This document shows, in pieces, positions 12,201-30,292 of a stretch of 64,000 bases of DNA. Origin of the DNA: Bursaphelenchus xylophilus (taxonomy: Eukaryota > Nematoda > Chromadorea > Rhabditida > Aphelenchoididae); NCBI GenBank assembly GCA_904066235.2, contig CAJFCV020000002.1, positions 1,798,001 through 1,862,000 on the forward strand, in the 5' to 3' direction. The notes below the pieces were generated by a model, which made no database searches, had not been told where the DNA came from, and saw only the letters and a program-made list of their open reading frames with translations. Numbering within the stretch: position 1 is the stretch's first letter; each line of letters opens with the position of its first letter. The translations under genes and the position numbers were made by a program.

Positions 12201-12636
12201 TTCAAGTCAAGCACAACAGGGTAAAAAATTACTTTAAGATTAGAAATTTTTCTGACTTTCTTATGAAAGCACGAGGCAAAAAAACTTTTTCACAGTTCGT
12301 TTTTTCAACAAAACGTATTCTGTCAAAGCTTATCCGGCGTGGTAATAGTACACTAATGTGTGTCATTGCCAGATACGACTTATTTATATTGACAATTACA
12401 AAATTTACAGCAATTTTTAAAGGTCGGTTATAATTACGATCAGCACTTAATAACTGTATTCTCACCTCATCCAAGTCGGCCAATTCACGCAGCTTTTTGA
12501 AATGCTTGTTATGCTTCGATAACAACGAAATCAGTCTTGCATTTGTGAAATCCGAATCAGCAAAAGTTTTGTTCAGCTGAACACTTTTGGTGTTGACGAA
12601 GCGCTCCAGTTCCTCTTGCAGCGGCGTCAGATACAT
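9255..12636 (-). CDS. DUF1679/CHK kinase-like protein, copy C
   Basis: Eight minus-strand exons, 12466-12636, 11993-12148, 11726-11956, 10854-10998, 10179-10265, 10017-10136, 9800-9954 and 9255-9473, make a 427-residue protein, the usual size for this nematode family. Kinase-like landmarks are FSNGRTVSVIAKIP (N-lobe Lys strand), GLILMEN (hinge), the catalytic loop HGDTQPNNIM, and IIDWQ, which replaces the DFG region as in choline/ecdysteroid kinases. The family belongs to the protein-kinase-like superfamily and is expected to phosphorylate small molecules; no substrate is known to me. A TTTTGCAG acceptor two bases before the ATG suggests spliced-leader addition. The 231-nt exon and others match copy D. 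Introns 3 and 4 hold MITEs and a direct repeat. Confidence 0.88.
10484..10729. mobile_element. Family 1 MITE in intron 4 of copy C
   Basis: A full-length element. It starts TACAGTGGCGGACCTGATCC and ends GGATCAGGTCCCTCACTGTA. The inner arms read CTTCC..GGCAAAATG and its complement. Flanking TA is compatible with a Tc1/mariner-type target site. Confidence 0.85.
11054..11438. mobile_element. Family 1 MITE, composite copy in intron 3 of copy C
   Basis: The left end ACGGTGGGGGACCTGATCCG and right end GATCAGGTCCTGACTGTA are those of family 1. The interior is longer than usual (about 385 bp) and contains unrelated sequence between 11190 and 11320. Confidence 0.7.
11535..11673. mobile_element. Family 1 MITE, right-half copy
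   Basis: Only the inner spacer and right arm (GGAGAGGGAGGCACTTTGCC to GATCCGTCACTGTA) are present. It lies about 100 bp from the composite copy at 11054-11438. Confidence 0.7.
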
Positions 12637-14799
12637 GGCTGCAAAATTGAAGAGCAGTGGATTAGCAAATTTCAAATTTTTCTTTGAAGAAACTGAATTG
12701 TTGCTCGTTGCACATCGTATGTTAACACGGAAGAATTGGATTAAAAAACATTGGGAAAGAAGGCTACAGTAATCGAAAAATGATGACGGGCTAGCGAAAA
12801 TTAAGGAAGTAAAGCAAAACTGGATCAATTGAAGAGTTTCACAGTAAATTGTTGGTTGGAAAAATGTCCGCCAAAAGATTTTAGGATAGTGAATAGGCTT
12901 TACAGGAAGATTGTAGTAAAAATTCAAAGTATCTCTCAAACTCAACGCTCATATTTTGTTTCACAAAAATGTAGATAGCATGCTTTTTCAAACCTGTAAA
13001 CGACAATAATTCTTTCAGCTTCTTCAGAAACTACCGAGTATTTCTATTCGGTTGGAAAATCGGCAATCTTTTTGACAATTCTTGATACAAAATATTTACA
13101 ACTTACTTCGGCCAAGGCAATGCATCCACAAAAAATCAATTTTTTACGCATAAACTTGGCACAGACACCACCGAAAACACTTTTTTCCGGCCTTCTCTAA
13201 CCAGTCTTTGCATTCAGCGCACTCTCTCGCCAAATATGCATTATGGAATGTCTCGGCCATTGCTACAAATGTGGGCCAAAATGTTAAAAAATCGAAATGG
13301 ACTAGGTCTGTAAGCGCAAAATTTTGAAAAAATTAGCGCCTTGCATGGTCAAAAGAACTTTACTCTCTGACCGTACATTCGGTTTACTCTCTGGTCAAAA
13401 ATGGTCCTTGATAATCTGCTGGGAAAAAAGAATTTATTTGTAGATCTGGTGCAGCGTGGGCGCTAAATTTAAAGAAAATCTCTCCGTTACACGTTGAAAA
13501 CTTCCTATGTAAATCGTTACCTATACTTCAGCCAGTAAAGCAGTTTGAAAGAAAACTTTCCAATTTTCAAATTAAAGAACAAATGTTTTCACAACCACAA
13601 AAAAACATTTATCTTTCCCTTCCCAATTCGTTAAGACACCAATTGTCATCGTCTGCGCGGTCAACTGCTTGGGAAAGCCAATTGTAATAAAAAAGGAAAT
13701 TTTACAAACTCTGTAGTTGCATTCAATTAGTTTGATGATCCGAAAAAATGATTGTCGGATCGACCACCTTTCTGTTACGTCAGTCGTTGATGAAAGCCTA
13801 TTTGAGGGCTATAAAAATTTTAAAAATCAAATTGCTTCTAATAGAATGGCGTCATAAGTTGCTACTCGGCGCACAAAATTCTGTGAACTTGGACAGTGCA
13901 GATTTGGCGCAGTGTTGACACTTCGTCTACCCAGTATCGGTTGAATTCAAACGAAATGTCAAAGATGAAATTTTCGTGGGTTTCCGACCAAAAAAATTTT
14001 TTTGTAGCTCGTTTGGATGAAACTCAAAAGTAAGCCGAGCTACTCAAAAATTTGAGCATTTAGTTATATAGTAGTTCAAAAAAGGTCTTTGAATTTAGGT
14101 TTTGGGCAATTATTACAGTAATTTTTAGATCAGCAAAAACATTTTAGATGCTAGAAATTACCTACATGTATATATGTCAAATCGACCAGGCTAATTTTAC
14201 AGATAAAAACCGAAAGAAAATTTTAAAAACAATTTTTCCGATAAATTTTTGGACAAAAAGCCATTTCAAAAAGTTGCTGAAAACTACTGTATATTTCTAG
14301 TTGTGAAACATTCCACCTCCACTAAGTTTTGGACAGAAAAAATCAAAAATCCTGCAACACCCACAATCTTTCCGATTGTTGTTAAAATCACAAAAACGAA
14401 TCCTTTTTGATCAATTTTCGCGGGGTTAGTCAAATAAAAAGGACAAAAGAACAAGGTAAATAAACACTGTAAACTGCACCTTTAAAAAATCGAGAATGTC
14501 ATGTGAGATAACGGTAAAACTACAGTATTTCCGAGCATTGAAAAGTTAGTTGAATTCAATTTCAAACAAAAAATTTAACTCAAAATAAACTGGTCTCTCT
14601 CATAAAAAATTTTTGTAAATGAAGGTCGTAGAGTTAAGCCGATCTCCAGACTTTTAGGGAGTTGAAAATTAGTGTTTTGTTACATTCAAACTGTTTTTTG
14701 CAAGAGTTAGTCAAGTGCAAATAAATGTACAAAATTTGAATCTTAAAATTCGTTCGGTTTACTGCGCTTCTCGAAGTGAAACATTTCGCGTCCCGACCT

Positions 14800-15030
14800 T
14801 TCGGGTCGACGAAAGCTGGTCGCCGCAAAATGGATTGATACGGTGTGCAAAAAAAATGTAGAAGGTGCCCACGAGGCCTGGCAGAGCCGTTGAATTGTGG
14901 GCGGACATTCGGCGAAGGCCCGGCGGAGATTTTGGCGAAGACTTGCAATATGTTCAATTTTCCTAATTTTTGCAATTATATAATACTAAGGTTAGATTTT
15001 TTATCCTAAATTATTATAACATATAGAAGA
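14800..15030. repeat. Dispersed repeat, copy 1 (see 59857-60078)
   Basis: Shares blocks GGCCTGG-AGCCGT, GGCGGAGA and TTGGCGAAGACTTGCAATAT with 59857-60078 in the same order and orientation. Both copies then run into AT-rich sequence containing TTATTGTAACATA-like text. GC-rich compared with its surroundings. Confidence 0.6.
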
Positions 15031-15150
15031 CCAAAAATCAGCAAAGTTTGCCGAGTGCTGTGAAGCAGAATTATTATTTTATGATGCAGGGCCTGTCACT
15101 AATTACAATAAATTTGAAGCCATGTTAACACTTGTAAAAACTAATTAACA

Positions 15151-15595
15151 GGGGAAGTACCCCAAGTGCGACGCTCAGATTTTCTTTAAATTTTGCACAC
15201 GCGTCGGGCATAAACTAAATATCGATTCCTGAAAGTTTTAGCTCGCGCTTTGCAAGCTCCACCGAGATATGAAACTGTTTTTGTCGCCGAGAAAGTACGC
15301 GAAACGCGGAGAGCGGTCAGAGAGAAAAACGTTTTTTGGCCATAACTTTGGCAGTTTCGTTCGGAAAAATTTTATTTTTTGTAGAAAAATTATCCTTTAC
15401 GGTAGAAATCGGTATGAAACTTTTCGTGCCGGAATTCGGCAAAAAGTGTAAATTTTTTGCCGACTTTCGATCTAAAAATCTCGGTGGTTTCTGCAAAGCG
15501 CGAGCTAGGATTCTCGCATATATCTTAGAAAAAATTATTCTAAATTTGTGCCAAGTTTCATCAAAATTTGAGCTTCGCACTTCGGGTACTTCCCA
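15151..15595. mobile_element. Family 2 inverted-repeat element, full copy
   Basis: A ~445-bp element. It begins GGGGAAGTACCCCAAGTGCG and ends with the near complement (GCTTCGCACTTCGGGTACTT). The interior contains AGCTCGCGCTTTGC in both orientations and a conserved GCGGAGAGCGGTCAGAGAG block. No long coding frame. Confidence 0.8.
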
Positions 15596-15605
15596 TGTAA
15601 ATTAT

Positions 15606-15764
15606 GTCAGTCTGTCGGGAAAATAATGAGCAAAATGTCGTAAGATAATCAATCGCGTCGCTGCAGTGAAAAGCAGATGATTTACCGTTACAAAATCTAT
15701 TTTCTTGGTAAGGGAGGGGAGATGAGATTTTCAATGCTCATTATTTCCCCGACAGACTGGTAGA
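15606..15764. mobile_element. Family 3 MITE, full copy
   Basis: It begins CAGTCTGTCGGGAAAATAAT and ends ATTATTTCCCCGACAGACTG, giving terminal inverted repeats of about 25 bp over a 160-bp element. Confidence 0.85.
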
Positions 15765-16713
15765 ATTGTGATTCCGTGTTAGTTCAAAAAAATCACGATT
15801 TCCCAAAAGTTTCAAAAATCAAGGCATTATTAAAGTGTCCCTTTCCACTTGCCTGCAATACTGTCTGAATCCAACAATATCTAAATACGAAAGCTTGAAA
15901 ATTGGCTTACAAAAAAGTGCGTTGAACTGCCTTCAAAAACAGTTGCAGTTCTATTTTTACCTCTCTGTTTTTATCCAATTAGCCCGGGCATTCAAATTAC
16001 ACACAAGAGTGGAGGAAAAGACCTTGTGATCGGCCGGATCAGAGGCCCGAAATAAGTTTTTTTCGGAAAACATTTTTTTACTTTTTGATTCTTTTACTGT
16101 ATAAAACTTACTCCATTTTCCAGCTAACCTTTTGCCTTTACTTCAGTATCATTTTTCACTGTATAAACATTAATTTTTCCATTGAAATGTGATTTTCAAA
16201 GATTAAAGGGGCTTTTGAAAAGAGGAGAAAAGCGTTTTAAAATAGTTGCAGAATCGCTAAAAAGGCTATAAAATACAATTACTGTAATAAAAAAAATTTT
16301 ACTGTAACAAAAACAAATTCAAAACTACATAACAATGCATACGTTTTGCTTGAATTTTTGGTAAATACACATGTTTTGCTTGCAGCTTTCGATTTGTAAA
16401 ATACGATTTATTGACATTACCGTATATAAGATTTTGACTTTCGCATGGCTGTATATCCTGAGTTTTTAACGATTTTTTGCTTATTGTCCCAGCACTGCAC
16501 AACACACTTGTTCGTTAATAAAGTTGATTGGTTGTATACAGGGTTTCACACTTCACGACTTCATAGTTAAAGTTCAGATTTATGTGACAATTAAAACCAT
16601 CAAAGAAGCTATTATATTATATCCTTTATCAGTCTACACAAAAGTATTTACTTTATTTATTTTTGCCATATATATGTCCAATGATGTGTACATGTAACTG
16701 CGACAATATTAAT

Positions 16714-19939
<3,226 letters not shown>

Positions 19940-21166
19940 TATGGGAGCTGAAAATTGATTTGAAGACAGTCTGTTTAAGGTTCTGGACTGAAGGCGGTAT
20001 CATGGACGTAAAAAAGGATGACTATTCGTACTTTTATAAATTGGTGAGGAGAAGCACAAAAATAGGAATCCTGTGCACCATAAAGCTTTCTTACCCATTA
20101 AGGTTGCATCTCAAAAGGAAAAGGTTTTTTTGATAGTGCAATTAGAGAGAAAACGCTTTTCTCTACCGTAGAGTTACGTATAGTTATGAAACTTTTAATG
20201 CCAAAACACGCCAAAAATGCCACATTTTTGATAGCTTTTGATCCTAAAATTCAGGCTATTTTTCCATATGGCTATATATCGAAAAAATGTCATAGAAAAA
20301 AATTATCTATATTTGTACCAAGTTTCATCAAAATCTGTCAATTTTTGAGTTTTCACTTGGGGTTTTGAAGCTTCCGGCTTGAACAAAGAATATATAAGTA
20401 ATATTTTGGAACCCTTTGGCAACATGTCACTAGTCGGCCTTGCTCTGCATCTGCACAGTTACCACCGCCACACAGCCCCGGTATTATGCTACATTGAGCC
20501 GACCGAACAATAATTGTAGAAGACTTTCCCGTTTTATAGCCGACTCAACGCGACCTTGAAAGTGACAAGGGTTCGTTTTCTGGATCAGAAAACTTGAAGC
20601 CGGCGTTCGGTGCAACAAAAAACCAATTCTTTGGGAAAGTTTCCGCTAATTAACCTTAAGTACCAATGTAGTTGAAGACTCCATGAACCTTGAGTTCAAA
20701 TTAAAATTATTCGATTTAAACATTTGCTTTTGATGTAACAAGCTTAACTAGGGAACAAGTCATTCAGCAGTCTTGGGGAGTCAGGCGATTCTCTTTATTT
20801 GTCATCATTTTTTAAATGATGACATTAAAATGAAGTTCTTCTTCTGCCAAGCTCTACAGCAGCGACTTCTTGAAGATTTGTGACGATCTACATTCCCAAT
20901 GATCCTAAAGCTGATCTACAGTGAATTTCAGACCACATTTTTGGCGACAAAAAGAGAGTAATTTTTCCGCTTGACTTGTCGTTTTACCGTTCCGCTGATG
21001 TTTCAAAAACTTGCTCTTTTGACCTCACGAGATCGTTAGTCTTTAATGTAGTTCTTTGATTGAGGCGTGAAAGTAAAAGCAGAGATCTCCTGAAACGTTT
21101 CAAATCGCCATACTTTAGATGCAAGTCCTGGTCGGAAGGAGGCATTGAAATCAAGGAATTGCTCAC

Positions 21167-21614
21167 AGGGGAAGTACTCCAAGTGCGACGCTCAGATTTT
21201 CTTTAAATTTTGCACACACGTTGGGTAGCGATTAAATATCAATTCCTGAAAATTTTAGCTCGCGCTTTGTGGGCGCCGCCGAAATATCGAACGATTTTTG
21301 CCGCCGAGAGAGCACGCTAAACGTGGAGAGCGGTCAGAGAGAAAGGCGCTTTTTGGCCATAGCTTTGGCAGTTTCGTTCGGAAAAATTTGATTTTTTGTA
21401 GAAACATTATCCTTTACAGTTGAAATAGGCATGAAACTTTTCGTGCCGAAATTCGGCAAAAAGTCCTAAATTTTCGCCGACTTTCGATCAAAAAATCTCG
21501 GTTGTTTCTGTAAAGCGCGAGCTAGGATTCTCGCATATATCTTAGAACAGATTATTCTAAATTTGTGCCAAGTTTCATCAAAATCTGAGCGTCGCACTTG
21601 GAGTACTTCCCCTG
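21167..21614. mobile_element. Family 2 inverted-repeat element, full copy
   Basis: It begins AGGGGAAGTACTCCAAGTGC and ends with the complement (GCACTTGGAGTACTTCCCCT). The interior is nearly colinear with the copy at 15151-15595. Near-perfect ends suggest a young insertion. Confidence 0.88.
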
Positions 21615-23085
21615 TCAACCAAATCTAGAAAGCCCACCAATCTGATGGGAAAAATGCGGATATGTCGGAGAAAAATGGACCGTCTTGTCGCCCATTTTGT
21701 GATGATAACATTGTTTTACGAAGGCATATGTCCCGGAAGCCCGGACAGTACAAAGGGTTTGTTCATACTAGGCCTTTTGGAAAGCCGCCGGACTGAAATG
21801 AACAATTGAAATGAACAACACGCACTTCGAGGAAATTCATTTACTTTTACTCCTTTTCTGCTGCGTTAGTCGGCTTTTCACCTGCTCAAAAATGCAAAAA
21901 AGTTTACTGCTTATGCGGCAGGAATTGTAATTGCAATAGCCTAATTTAATAGGCTTTGTAACAATAAAGTTTTCCAGGTTTCTGTCATCGCTCACGTTTC
22001 TGCTCAACCCTCGATTTGATTATAATTTCTTTCATGCATCCCGTTTTTTGGCCGCTACCAATTTGATTACAGTACTCTTTATAAAACTACATTTTCTATA
22101 AAATCCCCCTCTGTTCTTTGAAATTTCAAACGAACAAAATCGTACGTAGATCCGGCAAAAATTATTGTAAATCCCTTGCACTCTGAAATTTACATGCAGA
22201 CTCGTCGAGTTACTAGTGGATTAACCTTTGAGAAACTTCCAAAAGTCGATGTAAATGGTTTGAAATGCGGATTACTGTGCGATTCATCTTCGAATAATCA
22301 GGTTTGACGGGGAAATGAATGATCACATGTATAGCATGGACTTGTTTACCAACGGAAACTCGTGAAATAATCAAATCCGGAAAGCAAGAAAAAAGTTTTG
22401 TTATGGTATTTAGGGAGTAGCAATGTTAGTGGTAAGTTCGTATTTGGGTTTGTGAGAGAGCTTTGGTCAGCATTGTAGTGGTCGTTTCGAGCGCTTCTCT
22501 TGTTAACATCGTCATTGAGACTTTTGCGGGTACCCGACATTTACCGATTATAATTACATTCTTTCTACCGTAACCTACGTAGTATGAGAGAATTTTTCCG
22601 CTAACAACTCCCTGGCACTGATACGTAGACGAATCGGGGCAAAGGTAGTACAAACCCCAGTCCAGCTCAGACCACCATGACCCAGTACAAAACCCCTTAT
22701 TCAATTTGAAAAAGTGTGTCGTCAGTAAGTTTTTTTTTGTGAATGCTGTCGAAGCTCCAGACAACGGATCATCTTTGCTCTAAAACGACTCTGAACTCGG
22801 AAAGCCCCGACGAATCGATGGCGGGCCCACACTTGCGGCACTTTGCGGGCAGCTAAAAGAACCACGGAGATTCTGCTGGCATATTTGGAAATCTGCCAAC
22901 ATTTGCTTACAACAGGAAACACAAACAATATATTTGGCAGTTAGATGTCGCCAGTTAATTTCCGGATGTATAAGTGGGTTGAATGGTTACTATAAAGTTA
23001 AGTATGCATTTTTAAACGTTCAGGAGCCATTTTTTTGGAAAAAAACCCCCAAAAAATCCCAACGCAGAAAAGGAGGTTTGCTCAC

Positions 23086-23541
23086 AAGGGAAGTACTCCA
23101 AGTGCGACCCTCAGATTTTGATGAAACTTGGCACAAATCTAGAATAATTTTTTCTAAGATATATGCGAGAATCCTAGCTCGCGCTTTGCAGAAACAACCG
23201 AGATTTTTATGTCGAAAGTCAGCGAAAATTTAGGACTTTTTGCCGAATTTTGGCACGAAAAGTTTCATACCTATTTCTACCGTAAAGGATAATGTTTCCA
23301 CAAAAAATCAATTTTTTCCGCACGAAACAAGCAAAGTTATGGCCAAAAAATGTTTTTCCCTCTGTCCGCTCTCCATGTTTAGCGCACTCTCTCGGAGGCA
23401 AAGATCGTTCAATATCTCGGCGGCGTCGAAAAAGCGCGAGCTAAAACTTTCAGGAATTGTTACATAGTTCATGCCCGACGTGTGTTCAAAATTTAAAGAA
23501 AATCGGAGCTTAAAATCGGAGAATTTGAGGTACTTCCCTTG
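23086..23541. mobile_element. Family 2 inverted-repeat element, full copy, opposite orientation
   Basis: It starts AAGGGAAGTACTCCAAGTGC and ends GAGGTACTTCCCTTG. The interior reads as the reverse complement of the copies at 15 and 21 kb (GCGAGAATCCTAGCTCGCGC early, AGCGCGAGCTAAAACTTTCA late). Confidence 0.85.
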
Positions 23542-24313
23542 TCAGTTTGCATCGGCCATTTCGAGCACTTATCCTGTTACCGTTGCTCCTCTAAAGCCTG
23601 TATTAAACCCATAAAGTACATCATGGTCGGCTTTGTCACATGCAACTTCTTTACCTCAAGTATATGTTTGTGTATGTGTATGATATACGTGACATTATTT
23701 GACATTGCCCTTTCCTAACTCTTTGTAGAATATGCAATTACTCGAATTACGCCTAGCATAGAAATAAGTCTATGAAATTATAATTTGAATATTAGGAAAT
23801 GTCTGAACGGCTGCAACGTTCGCCAGGCCGTTATATGGTTATAATTACCGTCTTCTTGCCGCTTTTCTAAGAATCGACAACAGTGTTTTGTGATGTCCCG
23901 AACTGTCACAGTCTGTAACTTCATCCTTGGAGACGACAACAAAATTTCTTGTTTTGAAATTAGGCTACAAAATTATGTTTTTGAAGGCTAGACGAATAAT
24001 TTTATGCGTATACAAGTAGACGTGTATGTAGAAGAGTCCAGAAGAGTAACCGGGGGAGGGCTACGTTCAGATTTTGAAGAAACATTTTTTACAAGATGTA
24101 TCCGAGACCTCTAGCCTCCAATTTGCTGAAACAGTATTTTTGGGTAAAAATTTTGAAAAAATGCGACGCTTTTCTTGCGAATTTTAATTATAAATTTTGT
24201 CATGAAGAGTTTCATGACTATTTTTGCCCCACCGTTACTGTAAGGAATAATGTTTCCGTAAAAAATCAATTTTTCCAATGCGGTTTTCTCTCTGACTGCT
24301 CTCCACGTCTAAC

Positions 24314-24529
24314 GTACTGTGGAGGACCTCATCCAGTGGTAAAAAAAGTATCATTTTGCATCCGGGAAGTATCAAAAATGTGATAAAATGCTTCCCTCTC
24401 CAAGTGAAAAAACTCCGATTTCAAAAGCGCGCCCGCTCTTTTTGTGAGGGGCCCTTCAAAACGGAGTTTTTTCACTTGGAGGGGGGGGCATTTTGCCACA
24501 TTTTGATGCTTCCCACAAAATGCTACGTA
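24314..24529. mobile_element. Family 1 MITE, right end truncated
   Basis: The left arm CTGTGGAGGACCTCATCCAG and both inner arms are present. The right terminal segment with GATCAGGTCC is missing, and the sequence runs into AT-rich DNA. Confidence 0.75.
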
Positions 24530-24554
24530 ATAAAATTTTTTGATAAATCATATA

Positions 24555-24782
24555 TACAGTGGAGGACCTGATCCAGTGGCAAAAAACATACCATTTTGCA
24601 TCCGGGAAGTATCAAAAAAGTGGTAAAATGCTTCCCTCTCCAAGTGAAAATACTCCAATTTAAAAGCGCGCCCTTCAACGCGAAGTTTTTTCACTTGGAG
24701 GGGGAAGCATTTTGCCACATTTTTGATGCTTCCCGGATACAAAATGGCACGTTTTTTGCCACTGGATCAGGTCGCTCACTGT
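24555..24782. mobile_element. Family 1 MITE, full copy
   Basis: It starts TACAGTGGAGGACCTGATCC and ends GGATCAGGTCGCTCACTGTA. It sits in tandem with the truncated copy 25 bp upstream. Confidence 0.85.
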
Positions 24783-25447
24783 ACTTTCTCCACGGGAAAG
24801 ATGGTTTGATAGTAAAGCCGATCCTGTGCATAAAGTGCAAGCTAAACTTTCAGCAATTGAAATATGGTCTATATATACTTATTTTAATACGGGTCAAGTT
24901 TAAAGAAGATCTGAATGCCGCACAGGGAAGTTTTCCTTTTGTTAGCTATGCCATATAACATTTCCTTTGTAGTTTCCTTTGTTTTTACTTTCAACGCCAC
25001 TACGCTACTTCCTTGGTCTAAAAATTTCATCAAAAAAATGACCGATTTCGTTAGCAAAATGACCACCAAAGGTGTTCCAGAATTGGCAGGTGTTGCTGTG
25101 TTTATTAACAAAAGATTTCGTCCTTGAACGTGTGCTTTAGACCATGTTCTCTGACATTTGGCGTAGTTTTATTACTTCCGCGGTTATGTGTAAAATTCGG
25201 TGTCATTATTCAAGCGATTAGAAGTACATTAAAACACGTTTTCCTCCGCTTTCGCAGGTGTACGGCAACGTATAAAAACGCATTGTACGATGCTAGTTTA
25301 CTGTTTTTTCGATTTTGATAATGTTCTTTTACTTATATGAAAATATCGAGAGGAGTGACGTCATGTTTGTTTTGAAAGATGACGAGGAAAATGCCGCGAA
25401 GTGAAGCGTTTTTATTATAAAAGTTTTATAAAATTTTTGTTTCAGAA

Positions 25448-28722
<3,275 letters not shown>

Positions 28723-28735
28723 CTGGGATTACTAT

Positions 28736-29631
28736 TAGGGTGGTCCAAAAGTCTTTTCGTTTTTTTGTTAAAACTTTAAACATAATTTTACAACAAACGA
28801 AAACTAGTTAAGTTTCGAAGTAAAGGCCATTTGAATCTATAGCTTGAACCCATCTATCGGCAAGTTGTGCGATCCCGCTGCGGTACCGCTCCTTGTTCAT
28901 AGAGGCGAAAAACTCGCGGCACCCGTTTTCGACATCGTCCAGATCATTCAAGCTACGACCACGCAGAAAGTGTGCCATGGAGCGAAAAAGGTGATAGTCG
29001 TGTGACACAATGTGCAGACTATTCGCTGGATGTGAAAGAAGTTCAATGGCGTCGAGAGTTTTGATTTTTTCCTTCGTTTGTTTGGCGGTGCGAGGTTTTG
29101 CGCTGTCTTGTTGCAGGTGTTCGCGGGTTCGATTGATCAAAGCGGGATATTTTTTGCCAATCGCTGCATACATTCGATCGAGTGGAGCGTAGTAGAGGTC
29201 TGCGTCGCTAGTCCGACCATTTGGAACCAACTCGAAGTGAATTACGCCTTCAAAATTGTTTTTTAAGACGTCTTGCCCTCGAGGTCCGTGTCGCCGTCGT
29301 TGAATCGTTTGAACCAATCGCGCAGTACGATCTGAGACTACATTGCAGCCTTCAACTTCGCTTATCTTCTTTGCTGCTGCAGTTGCGTTGAAGCCTTGTT
29401 TTCGGTAATAACGTAAAAAAACACGAATTTCGGATTTTTCCATGTTCTTTCTACAGCTTAACAGATTTTAAATAAAAGACCAATTAAAATTTTTAATATA
29501 TATTATGATAAAGCAGCTCAAGACCTTTAAAAATATATATAATACATTCATCTAAAAGTCTTTATTTTGTACAAAAACAATTGGACAAAAAGACACCTGA
29601 AAAAACGAAAAGACTTTTGGACCACCCTAAT
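28736..29631 (-). mobile_element. Mariner-like transposon with internal deletion
   Basis: An ~896-bp element. The left end GGGTGGTCCAAAAGTCTTTT has an inverted partner at the right end (AAAAGACTTTTGGACCACCC). Both ends are flanked by TA, the mariner target site. It encodes one truncated transposase frame. It sits 14 bp beyond the stop codon of the receptor gene and so may supply or disturb its 3' UTR. Confidence 0.92.
28808..29443 (-). pseudogene. Truncated mariner transposase
   Basis: The 211-codon frame starts MEKSEIRVFLRYYRKQG, the N-terminal helix-turn-helix region of mariner transposases. It passes abruptly at about residue 53 into the catalytic half (GVIHFELVPNGRTSDADLYY). A normal mariner protein is about 340-350 residues, so roughly 130 residues including the first catalytic Asp segment are missing. 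The second Asp region survives as LQQDSAKPRTAK and the third as SHDYHLFRSM. The frame is open but cannot encode an active DDD/D enzyme. It is likely a non-autonomous copy mobilised by an intact relative. Confidence 0.9.
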
Positions 29632-30292
29632 AATAATAAAAACAAACCGAAAAAAATAAAATGATAAGTTCACTTTATTGTTAAGAATACATGTTGGCAA
29701 GTAAACATGAGGATTTACAGTGTGAAATTTCTATGAAACATGATAGTAAGTCGAAAAAATAGAATTTACAAGATGTACAAGATAAGTAGAAATTATTTTG
29801 AAAATACTGGCAAAATTACTGAGTGGCTTGAAAAAAAGGTAAAATACGAAATAAACATCTATTTTTCACTGTCAAAAAACAGCAATAAAGTTTATAAAAT
29901 TTGTCAAAAACATCAAAAACTTCAAAAAATTTTGTTTTTTCGGATAAATTAGATCGTAAAACCGTTCAGAAATAACCGTAAAGCCTTCTAAATATTATTA
30001 AAAATCTTTTACAGTCTTTTTCTTTCATTTTCATCCCAAAAACCGCCTCTTCTGACAAAAAAATTATATTACACTAGGCATTTTTGGTCAAAATTTGAAA
30101 AAAATCCCAAAATCTTGTTCCAAACTCCCAAAAACACAATAAAATTAAAAGAACCTTCTATAAATCACCTAATTTCCCTCAAAACACCCCAGTAATTTCC
30201 AATATTTCCAAGTACAAGGCAAAAATCGGCAAGAATCTTCAAAAAACGTTCAAAATTCCAAAACCTGTATAACAGCTTCATTTTTTGCAGTC
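29632..30292. other. AT-rich intergenic DNA
   Basis: About 660 bp between the mariner element and the 3' end of the Rab11-FIP gene. Very AT-rich; I see no supported feature. Confidence 0.5.

Larger units (their letters stand above)
12637..16713. other. Intergenic region between DUF1679 genes, repeat-rich
   Basis: About 4 kb with no supported gene. It contains partial family 2 sequence (about 13090-13270 and 13440-13500), a dispersed repeat at 14800-15030, a full family 2 element at 15151-15595 and a full family 3 element at 15606-15764. The rest is AT-rich DNA in which I see nothing further. Confidence 0.55.
19940..25447. other. Gene-poor repeat-rich interval
   Basis: About 5.5 kb without a supported gene. 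It contains partial family 2 sequence at 20060-20385, full family 2 copies at 21167-21614 and 23086-23541, a degenerate one near 24050-24310, and two family 1 elements at 24314-24529 and 24555-24782. A 113-codon minus frame at 22426-22764 is open but has no support beyond length. Confidence 0.55.

Noticed and set aside
12229..12945. 238-codon frame around DUF1679 exon 1
   Set aside because: Only 12466-12636 is supported as exon; the upstream and downstream parts are promoter and intron read through.
22426..22764. 113-codon minus-strand frame rich in Trp, Tyr and Cys
   Set aside because: No start context, splice partner, polyadenylation signal or family match; one end overlaps a short repeated segment.
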